Assembly (NCBI GenBank): GCA_947458545.1
Contig: CANGYH010000004.1
Coordinates: 1-64,000 of the forward strand
Direction: 5' to 3'
From: Cytophagaceae bacterium
GTDB taxonomy: Bacteria; Bacteroidota; Bacteroidia; Cytophagales; Flexibacteraceae
DNA length: 64,000 bases
The notes beneath the pieces are model-generated. The model had not been told where the DNA came from and did not search any database. It worked only from the letters and a program-made list of their open reading frames with translations. Shown here one piece after another: positions 33,801 through 45,800 of this stretch. The first letter of the stretch is position 1. Every line of letters begins with the position of its first letter. A program made the position numbers and the translations under genes.

Positions 33801-36800
33801 TGTTAATCGTTGGCGACGTGCTGAAGGTGGTATTACCACCCAGGCGCAAGTTGTTAAAGGCCGTTGCATTGCCACCGCTAACCGTAGCAACACCGCTGAA
33901 AGCCACCGTGCCAGAGCCCAGGTTGGCCACAGCGCCAGAGCCATTCACAAACGCACCGCCGCCGTCAATCGTCAAGGTGCGGCCAGCGCTCATCACCAGG
34001 CTAGAGCCAGTGTTGAGCGTAATCGTGCTCACAGGGTTTGGATCTGCCGTAGTAATAGTTACCGGCCCGTTGATACAAACCGCGGCACTAGCTGGTGGCA
34101 AAGAGGCAGATTGCCATGTGCTGGTGTTGTTCCAGTCTCCACCACCTGCTACACTGGGGAAGCAAGGGAAGAACGCCGTGTAGTTGCCCACCGCAAAAGT
34201 GGCCCCGCTGCCAATCGTACCCGTAAAGTTGAAGGCCCCGGTATTTACAGAGAAGTACGGATTGGTGCCAGATGTCGCCAGCGTTGGCCGCGCCTGCCAC
34301 GCAGCACCATCCCAGTTGGCCAAGAACACACCCGCTCCGCGAGAGAAGTTGGCCGCCTCAGAGCCACGCGTCCAGCCGAAGGTGGTCACCAGGTTGTTGG
34401 CCCCAGCTACAGACTCGGTCAGCACATACTGAATGTTCACAGCCTGCGTGGCATCCGTCATGGCGCCAGCAAACGGAGGTGCATCAATAGCACGTACGGT
34501 AATCGTCTCTGAAGTGCCGTTCTGTACGAGATTAACTGACCCGAACTTGGTGGTGGTAGGCCCAACCGGGAAGAACTTAGCCGCACCCGCGACGGTGGTT
34601 GTGATTACGCCCGTCCCATTGGTTACTACGAAGCTGTTGGTATCTGATGCCGGCCATTGGATAAACGAGGCACCATTGAGCTGCACATTGTTGTTGCCGA
34701 TAACTAGCACACCACGCTCCATAGCCAGGCGGTTGTTGACGATAACGTTGCCAGAGGCTACCGTTACCCCAAGCCCCGCACCAGCTGTGTTGCGCACACG
34801 TACAAAGTCGAAGGTAGTGGTGCCCGTAAACGTCTGGCTGGTTGTGCCGTTAAACACCACCTCTCTGCTGTTGTGCGTCAGCGTACCGGTGCGGGTCCAG
34901 TTGCCACCCACAAACAGGTCTCCGCTAGAGGTGCTCAAGGATAGGCCACCAGCCAGCGTAACATCACCCAGCACATTAAAGTCGCGCGTCATCACGGCAC
35001 CTCCAAAGTCTAAGAACATGTTAGAGCCACCGGTGATGTTCAGGCTGCCGCTCATGTCAAGCACGGTGCCCGTGTTGCTGTTGCCCCCGGGGAGCATAGA
35101 TGTATTGTTGGCAATGGTCACGTTGGCTGGGTAGCCACGTGTTACGCCTGCCGTGCCCGAGGCGTTCCACTCAAAGCCGCGGCCGTAGTTGCCGCCGGAG
35201 TTGTAGCGTAGCGTAGAGCCTGCCGCATAAGCCGGAGAGCTGGCATTGGCAAAGCCACCAGCATTGATCTGGAACGTACCGCCATTTTGGATGGTAACCG
35301 TATTAGCTCCTCCTGGGAAGAGGATGCCGCCGTTGGCCGTTACGTTGTACGGGTTGCTGGTGCCGTTAAATGCCATCGTGCTCGGGTTGGCCGGGCTGGC
35401 GATGGTACCGCCCGTGGCGCCTGTGGCAAAACCGCCGCCCAGGCCGGCCACAATGCCGCCGTTGCTAAAGTTTAGCGTATTGCCGCTGCCGATGGCAAAC
35501 AGGCCCGATTGCAAATTCAGGGTTGCAGCCGTGGGGTTGGTGGTGCCAAGCGTTACCGTTACCCCTGCCGATGGGTTGATGTTGAGGGTACCCGTAAGCG
35601 GCGTAGGCAGTGCGTTGCCCGTGCTTTGGGCCACCGCACCGGTAAAGGTGTAGTTGCTGCCTGCGCCAAAAGTGCGCGTGGTTGTTTGCACGTTGCCGCT
35701 GGCCGTAGGTGCAGTTACGATACCGGCCGCGTGGCCCAGGCGCAGGTTGGCCCCGCTGTTAGAGACAAACGTGCCAGAGCCCGAGAGGACAAAGGCGGCC
35801 ATGTCTAGCGTAGCACCGTTGAAGACAGTGGTCGTTCCCGTCCCTGCCCCCAGGTTTACGTCAGACTGTAAGGCAACGGTGGGGTTCTGCGTAGTGCCGT
35901 TGCCTACATTGATGCCAATGTTACCCGTTACGGTGCCGCCGCCCGTCCACTGCTGGGTGCCGCTGGTGCGGGCAAAGTTCAACGTAGCAGAGCCAGAGCC
36001 TGCTCGCAACAGGGTGGTACCGGCTGGGTGGCTGAGGTTACCAGCCACATTCAAAACGGCGTTTCCGGTGCCTGCACCGAAAGACAGGGTACCGGTAGAT
36101 GTGAGGCTAACGTCGCCAGAGACAGTTGCAGTTACAGCTGCAGAGGTCTCCGTCAGGCGCATCGTTCCCGTACCACCATGTTGAAGGTTGCCGGTAACGT
36201 TTAAGTTGGTCGGGCAAGCACTTACTGACATGCTGAAGCTAAGCCCAGCCGTAGAAGTGTTTACCAGATTGCGGCCAACAGTTAATGTAGGTGTTGCTCC
36301 ACTTGAGTTGGCATTGGTGCCCGCCATGGTAAACGCCCCGGCCCCGCTGACCACAAAATCTCTGTTTACAGTTAGCGTCTGTGGCGTGCCAGGGGTAAAC
36401 GTGCTGCCTGCATTGGCAAACTGCACAATAGCAGTTGTGCCGGCGCCGGCGTTCACGGTAAAGTCTCTGCCTACAACCAGGGCCGTACCTGCTGAGCTAC
36501 CAAAGCGTAGGCTTCCTGACCCTGCATTGCCAGTAGATAGAACGGTAAAGTCGTTGGCAACCGTTATCCCATTGAAAGCACCTTGCAGGTTAACGTTGGC
36601 TGTCTGGGCCGTACAGTTCCATGTAAAGTCCCAGTAGTTTTGGCCGATGCGGTTGCTGTTGCTGCTACCGGGCGTGCCATTGATCCAGCCCGTTACGGTG
36701 CACAGCGAGCCTGTCTGCCAAGTGGCAGCAGGGATCGAGCCATCGTCCATGGCGTGCTCGTAAGTACCGGCAACGGTAACGGTAGCCAAGCTGCTGGGCG

Positions 36801-39800
36801 ATACCGTAGAGCGGATATATCCACCTGTAGGCACGCTTACTGCAGCACCGGTAGCCCAAACAGAAGCGGCAGCGTTGTTCAACCGCCCGGCAATGGTCAG
36901 ATCCGTGCCCGTGCCATCGGCCACGTTCAGCGGAGAGTTCGCATTCACAATGCCGGTGGCCTCAATCGTCATCTGATCTACAGAGACTGTCGCACCCACG
37001 TTCACCGTATGGCCGGCCTGCACCGTGATGCCCGCGCTGTTGACGGCGTTGGGCGCCACCGCTGCCGGCGCAGGGGCAGGAGATACAAAGGCAGGGTCAG
37101 ACGATACCTCCCACGTGGCTGCCGTGGCCCAGGTAGCCGGGCCGGCTGCTGCCGTGCGGTAATAGAGCGGCACTGTTTGCCGTGCCGTAAAGTCGTTGCC
37201 AGTGGCTACGGTAGATGAGGTTGGACCACTGACAACCGTCAGCACGTTAGAGGCGGCGCTGCTGCTGGCAAACTCCGTCCAACCTTGGTTGGTGGCGTCC
37301 CAGGCATTGAGCTTAAAGTTGCCTTCTGTCCCGTTTATGTCAGCGGCTGCATAGGTAAAGGTGGCGTTGGTCCAGTTGTAGCTGCTCAGGTTGGTGCTGT
37401 AAGTCCAGTAGCGGCTCAAGAAGTTGGTGGCCGGGCTGTTGTTGGGATGCGTGGCATCCGTCACACGCCAGCCGATGTTGCCTGCCAGGCTGGTAGAAAT
37501 GTTGTTGATGGTAACGGGCGAGTATTCAGCCGTACCGGTATTATCCCCAATAGGCCAGGTGAAGGGAATACCTGCCCCAGCACTGGTGATGCTGCGGATC
37601 AGCAGACCCGTACCATCTGCCACCACCATCCGGCTGGCAGAGAAGCTACCCGCACCTGCCGACACCGTAGCACTGCTGTTGAGCGTCAGGTTGTTGCTGC
37701 CCAGCGTTAGCAGACCATCGGTCTCCATCGTCAGGGCGGTGAGGGTCAGGCTGTTCAGGTCTAGCGTCAGGTTGCCCGTGCCGGCAAAGGTGAGGCCATA
37801 GTTATTCGTCAGACGAGAAGAGAAAGTACTCAGGCCCGTGCTTTGGTTGCTGCCCGTGTAGCGGAAGGTCATCCCTTGCGGGAAGGTCATGTTGGTAAGC
37901 GTAAACCCGCTAAAGGCGCTGGCCAGGCCCGTAGCGCTGCTGATGTTGATGGTAGCCGTACCGCCACCAGGAGGCGATCCGTTGAGCAGGTTGGCGGAGT
38001 TGCCAGCCACCACGGCAAAAGCACCGGGGTTGAAGGTGGCTCCGTTAGACAACACGAAGTTGTTGGCCGCGGCAGCCGTGCCCAGGTTCAGGTCGGTGAG
38101 CAGGGTTAGCGTGCCCGTTGCGCCTACGCCAAAACCACCCAAGTGCGTGGGAGCGGTGCCGGTATAGTTCCATTGGGTGGTGCCGGTCAGGTTCCAGCCT
38201 ACTAGGTTGGTAAAGGCCCCTGTGATCCCGAAGGTACCCGTGCCAGACTTGGTAAGATCGCCCGTCAGGTTGATGGCGTTGCCGATGCTGTTGGTAAAGA
38301 CAGCCGCCTGGGTTAGGTCTACGGCTGGTGTAGCCGTAGAGGTAACGGTCATGTTAGAGACGTTTACCACACCTACCGGGGTAGTGCCGGTAGTGGCAGC
38401 CTCAAGCACGAGGCGGCCCGTGCCGCTGATGGTGAGCCCACCATTGGCATTAAAGCGGTGCGTTACACCACCCGTGCCCGTAGCGCCTACCACAAACACA
38501 GTCCCGCTGCTGATGGTAGAGGCACCTGTGATGGTCACAAAAGCACCCGAGCCCGACGAGGCACCCGCCCCGCTGATGAACGTACCGCCCCCGTTCAGGG
38601 TAAACGTACCTGTAACCAACAATTGACTAGAGCCTGCACCACCGTTCTGGGCAATGTAGGTACCCGCTCCGCTGTGGACGAAGTTGCCCGCCACGTTGGT
38701 GGTAGTAACCGTAGCCTGTGCATAGGTTACACCCGTGCCGGGGGCAACCTCCAGGTTGTTGTAGCTAAAGCCTGGCAGGGTAATGGTGCCCGCCGTGGTA
38801 GAGCTGTAGCGCACTGAGCTGCCCGTAACTGTATAGGTGCCCGTGCCAGGCGTGAACGTGCCTGCAATGTCTATCACACCGCTGGAGGCCAGGGTGCGGG
38901 CTCCGTTGCCGGTGTTGGTGATGTTGTTATAGAAGAAGGCAGGCACCGTCTGCGCAGAGCCACTGCCGAAGTTGAAGGTGTTGCCAGATACCGCAGCCGT
39001 ATAGTTGCTGGCCGTGGCCGTAAACGTACCGCCTACGCCAATCGTACCGGCGGCCAGCGTAAGGGCGGCGCCGCCGCGGTTGCCAGAGATGGTGAGGTCG
39101 TTGTAGCTAAGCGCATTGATGGTCTGCGCACCTGGGCCGTTGAAGGCGATGTTGCTGCCCGTCAGCGTCAAGGCTCCAGCGCCGGGGGTGAGCGTACCGG
39201 CAATGCCCGTAGTGGCTCCGCTCTGGAAGGTGCGGTCTCCGCCCGTCAGGTTCAGGTTGCCGTAGCTGATGGCCGGGATGGTTTGGGCAGCGCTGCTGGT
39301 GATGTTTACGGTAGAGGCAGGATCTAGCGTGGCAGATTGCGTACCGCCGTTGGTGATGTTACCCGTGATGGTAAGCACACCCGCGCTGGTAGTGGTAAAC
39401 GTACCCGTGCCGCTCAGCTCGAAGTTGGTGATGCTCCGGCTGCTGTTGATGCTCAGCACGTTGGCGCCAGGCACGTTGAGGATGATGTTGTCTATGCTGC
39501 CGGGCACACCGTTGGGTGTCCAGTTGGTGGCCGTGGCCCAATCGGTATCCGTGCTGCCGTTCCAGGTGTAGGTGGTAATCGGGATGATGACGGCATTGGT
39601 GTTGCCTACCGCAAACGGATTGGCCGCAGCAAACGTGGTTAGGCCTGTGGTGGCTACAGTGTTTATGGTACCGGTGTTTATGGTAAGGCCACTGGCTACC
39701 AGCGGATAAGTGGCTCCGCCGGCCCGCTGGCCCACCTCGGCCGTTGCTGCCGTGCTGAAGCCCGCCGCCTGCGCCGCTGGCACCCAGCCGAAGGTAACGT

Positions 39801-42800
39801 CGGCCAGGTTGCTGGCAGAGGTCAGCTGGTAGTCCACATTAACGATCTGGTTGGCATCTGCCACCGAGCCAGAGATGGGCGTTACTACGCGAGCGGTGAA
39901 GTTGTCGGGCCCGGTAGCCTGCTGCGTAACCGTCAGCGGGGTGTACCAGCCATTGGTGCCGATGGGGAAGCTACGTGTCTGGCCCGTCGTCAGGCCACCG
40001 TGTACCATGCCCCCTGTTCCATTAATGCCTACATAGTTGGTGGTTCCGCCGCCGGTGATGGTGGCGGTATTGCCCAGTGTCAGGCTGTTGTTGCCAAGTG
40101 CTAAGATGCCGCTCGTCAGTGCCAGATTGTTGGCAATAATCGTAGCCTGAGATAGGGTTACACCCGCGCTGTTGTTGATTTCTAAGCCTACAACAGGGTT
40201 GGGCATGGCCGTGCTGGTTATCTGCGCGGCTGTGCCGTTAAAGCCATAAGTGGCACCAGAGTTTAGCGTACGGGTAGTAGTAGTGATGGCGGCAGCAACA
40301 CCGCCCGTATGGGCCGTGCGCAGTGTAGCGCCACCGTTTACCACGCAGGTGCCCGAGCCTGAAATTACGGCCGTAGCCGCCAGGTTGAGGGTACCGTTAA
40401 CGTTATAGACCGGGTTTGGCGTGCTGCTGGTGATAACAAGGCCCGTGCTCTGGTTTACGACTGCATTTGCATTAACCGTAAAGGGTACGCGGGCAGGGTT
40501 GTTGCCTGCGTAGCTAAAGGCCTGCGTATTGGTGCCTGCAAAGACTACGCCCGCAGGCGGCACCGTGTTGGTGCTTGTATTGGTGAAGGTTACGCCCGCA
40601 CCCACCGATAGCCCGTTCAGCACGCGGAACTCGTTCCCCGTCGTAACAGCGCCCGTAACTCCGCCAAAGTTGAGCGTACCACCTGTAAAGCTGGCGGCGC
40701 CATTGGCAATAAACAGGGCAGAGCCCGTGCCAGCGGTGCCATTCTCAAGCGTGATTGTGCCGGCGCTAACTGTTGTGGTGCCTGTTACATTCACCACGGC
40801 CTGGCCTGTGTTAAAGGTGCCATTAATCATCACCAGACCGCCGCCGGTTTGGTTGTAGACACCCACGTTGAGCGAGCATGCCAGGGCGCCCGTGCCGCTG
40901 GCGTTGGCCATATTCAGCGTACCACCGGCCAGATTGAAAGTACCACCAACCGTCAGGTTGTTGGCCGTTGTGTTGTTGATAATGTTGTAGGTGCCGGTGG
41001 TCAGCGTGAAGTTGCCCGTCGTCGTCAGGCTAAAGCCCGCGCTCTGGCTAAAGTTGCCTTGGCGGAACTCCACATTGTTGTAGTCTGTACCCAGCGAGGG
41101 GTTCGGTATCGCAAACATCGTCAGCGTACCAGACGTGTTGTACAACACCGTAGAGCCTGCATTGGTATTGGTACCCGTAGATGGGTTAAAGACCCCACCC
41201 CGCAGTTCAATCGTGCCTGCATTGGCCCACACACGTGTGCCACCGGCATTCACCGTAGTGCTGCCTACTTGCCAGTTGGTAATGTTGCCATAGATGAAGG
41301 CCGGGTACGTCTGCGAGCTCGCACTGCTGAAGTTGAACGTGACTGATCCGAGCGAGCCAGGCGTATAGTTGCTCAGGCCCGACACGTCGAATACGTTGGC
41401 GATATCTATCACGCCAGAGCCACCTGCAAAAGACAACGTACCCGCGCCACGGTTGCCGGTAATTGTCAGGTTGTCGTAGGCCATGGCAGGTATGCTCTGC
41501 GCACCTGCTCCGTTGAATACGATGGTGCTGCCCGTGGTGGTAATGGCCCCCGCACCTGGGGTGAGGGTGCCCGCAATGCCATAAGTGGCGCCACTGCTAA
41601 AGGTGCGCGCACCGCCTGTGAGCGTCAGGTTGCCGTAGTTGAAGGCAGGCACCGTCTGCGCAGACGAGCTGCTGATGCTAAAGGTGCTGGTAGCATCCCA
41701 TGTGCCTGTGCCAGAGACGTAGTTTACCGCGCCCGTGGCAACCAAGGTGGTGCCTGCCGCTACCGAGAAGAAGTTGCCCGTTCCGATGAACGACAGGCCC
41801 GTGACCGTTTGGCTGGTGGTGAGGTTCAGGTTGTTGGGTGCGCCGTCGGCTAAGGTTACGTTGTCGTTGGCGGCCGGTACGCCGGCGGGGGTCCAGTTGC
41901 CGGGCTCGTTCCAGGCAGCGCTTACGTTACCGTTCCAGGTGTACGAGACGGCGGCGCCGAGGCGGGCCGTCAGGATACTACCGTTGAGGGCCGACGTATT
42001 GACGTTGCTGATACCGCTCGTGATGAAAGTACCGGCAGCAGGGTTGGTGCTGCCTGTGTAGTTCTGCCAGAAAGCGCCCGTCCAGCGGCTGGGCAGGGCA
42101 TTGGCCACCGTGCCTACCTCATCCTCTACACCGGTTATGTAGGTAGCCGCGGCATTAAAGGTGTAGGTACCCAGGGTAGCGTTAGAGAGCAGCCAAGAGC
42201 GGCTCAGATAGTCGCTTGCGGTGCTTGGGGTGTTCAGGTTGGCAGGGTCTCCGTCGGCCACGCGCACACCGAGCGTACCGGCCGCGGCCAGCGTGGTGAA
42301 GTTGAGCGATAGCGGCGAGTACGACTGCGTGCCCGTAGCCTCGCCGACGGGGTACACGTAAGTGCCCGTGGTGTTAAGTGTGCGTATGAGCGCGCCCGAG
42401 CCGCCCCGCAAGATGTACGCCGTAGCGCTAGGGGTAGCGATGGCACCCGTACCACCGTTGAGCAGCGTCAGGTTGTTGGCCGCGCCCACATCTATTACAC
42501 CGTTGGTCAGCGTAAGGGTAGATGCGCTACCGAGCGTAATGTCGCCTATGTTGAAGGTGACTGCCACCGGCGTGGCAGTGTTGTTGACGGTGATGCCGCT
42601 GAAGTTGGCCGTCGGGCTGGTGGTAGCATTCCGGAAGGTGCCACCGCCGCTGATCGTCTGTGCCGTTGTGGCCGGATTCAGTGTCAAGCCCGTGCGAAGG
42701 CCCAGCCAAAGGTCTGTAGCCAGGGTCAGGGTTCCGTCGTTGACCAGGTTGCCGCCTAGCGTCATGCGGCCCCCTCCAGAGAGGGTACGCAGCTCGCTGT

Positions 42801-45800
42801 TGGGATTGATGACAACGTCGCCTTGTATATCTAAGCTGTTGGCACTGGCTGTAGAGCCAGACACAAACCGGCTGGCGCCACTGCCACCGTTGATGACGAC
42901 ATTGCCTAAGCGCAGGTTGCCTCCGCCTACATAAGTATCTACGTTAAACCCGTTGGTGGCCGTGCTGCTGTTGGTGCCAGAGCTGCCACCGAAGGTGATG
43001 GTGTTGCCCAGCATCGTGCGGGTGCCGGTCATGTTGTAGCGTAAAGACAGACCCGCGCCAGAGAATGGAGGATCTACAATGACGATGCTGCCCCCGTTAA
43101 CGTTAAACGTCGTCGGGGCCGTAGTCAGGTCGAAGGTGTGGGTACCGGCCGCAACAGACCCACCCGAAGTACCATCGTTAGGGTCTATGGTGAAGGTGCC
43201 GTTGTTCATCGTCCACTCCACCACGCCGGTGCTAAACACCACGTTTCCGTTTACTGTAAGCGCCGGCGCGCCTGTCAGCAGCCGCAGTACGCCGCCAGAG
43301 CCCATCGTAAAGACACGATTGCCACCGCCGTTGGGGCCGACGGTAAAGTTGGCCGTACCGCTCAAGGCCAGGGTATTGTTTAAGGTGACATTGCCATTCA
43401 CGGCAATGGTACCGGCAGAGTGGTCTAATGAGCTGCCAGTGCCAATGGTTAGGTTGCCGGCGTTGCCACGCGAGCCCGACGTATGGTTCAGGTAAGTGCC
43501 CGCACCCTGGATGGTGATGTTCTGCGGCACACCTGCGCCTGCGGTAGTGCCGGTGGCGGTCCACTCTTGGCCAGGGCCGGTGATGTTGGCGCCTGTGGCA
43601 TACACCAGGTTGCCGGTGATCGTATATGTTACGGTGGCAGCGCCCGTCATCGGGGCAGCGCCTGCGCCCAGCGTCAGGTTGGCCGATACCGTCGGAGAGG
43701 TTGTCAGCGAGGCCGTGCCGTTCACGTTCCACGGGCCCGAGAAGGTTACGCCCGTCGTACCGTCTAGTGTTACGGTGCCAGTGCTGAAGGTCGTCGTACC
43801 CGCCAGGGTAGCCGTGCCGTTGTTGGTCAGGCTGCTGCCGCCCGCAAGGGTAATCGCACCCGTGCCGGCAGAGGTCAGCGTGCCGTCGTTCAGCACCGTA
43901 CCTGTAGGCGCTATGGATCCGCCGGCGTTCACCGCCAGGCTAGCCCCGCCGAGGATGGTAACCGCCGTAGGCGCGTTGGCCGCCGAGGCCAGCGTAACGG
44001 CATGGGCTATGGTAACCGGCTGCCCGGCAGGCGGCACGGCATTGCCCAACCAGGTGCCCGCCGTGGTGTAAACACCGGCGGCCGTGGTTATGTAGCCCAG
44101 ATAGGTAAAGCTGCTGCCAGACGTTGCCGTGCCGCCATTGTTGGTTACCGAGATGGTGCCCGAGGCACCTGCCCCCACCGTAACGGTAGCCTGGGTGCCC
44201 GTCTGCGTTATGATGTTGGCGGCCACGCCACCAATGGTTACGGCGCTGAGGCTCGTCAGGTTGGTGCCGTCTATGGTGATGGTGGTGCCCGTGTAGCCGG
44301 TGGCCGGGCTAAAGCCGGTGATGGTAGGCGCAGGCACCGCTGCGGCAAAGGCATTGGGGCGGCCCATGCCCAAGGCGTAGGTGGTGGCAGCCGGGGCCAG
44401 CGCTGCGGTGTAGGTAAATGGGTTGCCGCCGCTGTTGGTGGCAGCTACCTCTGTCGTCCAGGTGCCGGGGCCGTTGCTGGTGAGGCCGATGACGTTGCCC
44501 GAGCCTGCACTGTAGTTGGCCCCGACGGGGTCGGCCGAGTTGGCTTGCGTGGCAACCGTTAGGCCGCCATTGCCGCCAGCCGTGCCCTCGGTAACCACCC
44601 ACATCCGGTTGATGGCCAGCGTAGCATCGCTGGGGGTGTAGATGGGGGCGCCATCTACCACCCGCACAGAGAAGTTATCCGTAGTGCCAGAGGCCGTCTG
44701 CGTAAACGTTACCGGGTTATAGGCACTGTTGCCTACCGGGAAGAGCACCGCCGTGTTGGTATTGGGCACAGACATGGTGAGCGTACCCGCGCCGTTGGTC
44801 TGCACATAGCGGGCAGCCGTGGCCCCGGTGATGGCCGTATTCACCGTCAGGTTGTTGGCGCCTAGTGGGAGGCTGCCCGCGGTAAATGCCAACGTGCCCG
44901 TGCTGGTGGCGTTTGTCAGCGTTACGCCTGCGCTGTTGTTGATGGTAATGGTACCCGCCGTGGTAGAGGCTACACCATTGCCGGTAAACTGCGCTGCAGC
45001 ACCGTTGAAGGTGTAATTGGTGCCAGCCGTGTAGGTGCGGGTGCCGGTAGTTTGTACGCTGCCAGTGGCACCTGACGTAGAAAACGCACCCGAACCATTT
45101 GTATTGGCAGACCGGAGTGTTGCCCCTGCTGCGGCAGTAAATGCACCGCCGCCCGTAATTTCTGAAGTACCAAAATCTAGCGTTGACCCAGACCCGACAG
45201 CAACTGTACCTGTGCCGCTGCCCTTTGCCAGAGATGTTAGCAGCTGTACCGTATTAGTGGTTGATCCGTTGCCAAACACCCAGTTGATACCGTTCTGTGT
45301 ACCCATAGTGCCACCAGTTTGAGTGATGGTTTGAGTGCCAGTGCTCCTTACAAAATTCAGGTTGTTTGTCGTGCCGCCTCCTGCATTAGAAATTCTGGCA
45401 ACGCCTGTTCCAGTGGCGTTGTGAATCAAATTGCCAGAAATATTTAAGTTTAGTGTACCTGATGCTCCACTACCTAAATCAAATATGGAAGTAACACCTG
45501 TGGCTGCAGAGACTTCAAGGTTACCACCGATATTAAAAGTAGCAGTACCAGCGGTAAGACGCACACCATTTGTAGAGGTAAAGGTATTTAATATCTGAAG
45601 GTTTCCACCCCAGTTTAAAGTACCTGTCAGGGATAGTTGAGCTGTGGAGGTTTGCCCAGGGCAGTTCCAAACCACGTGGTGGAAGTTCTGGCCCATACCA
45701 CCAGGGGCAGTTGCTGTTGTTCCTGTAATAAGGCAAGTAGAACCCGCAGACCAACTGGCTGTGGGTACTGCCGCCGAATTCAATGCATGATCGTATGTGC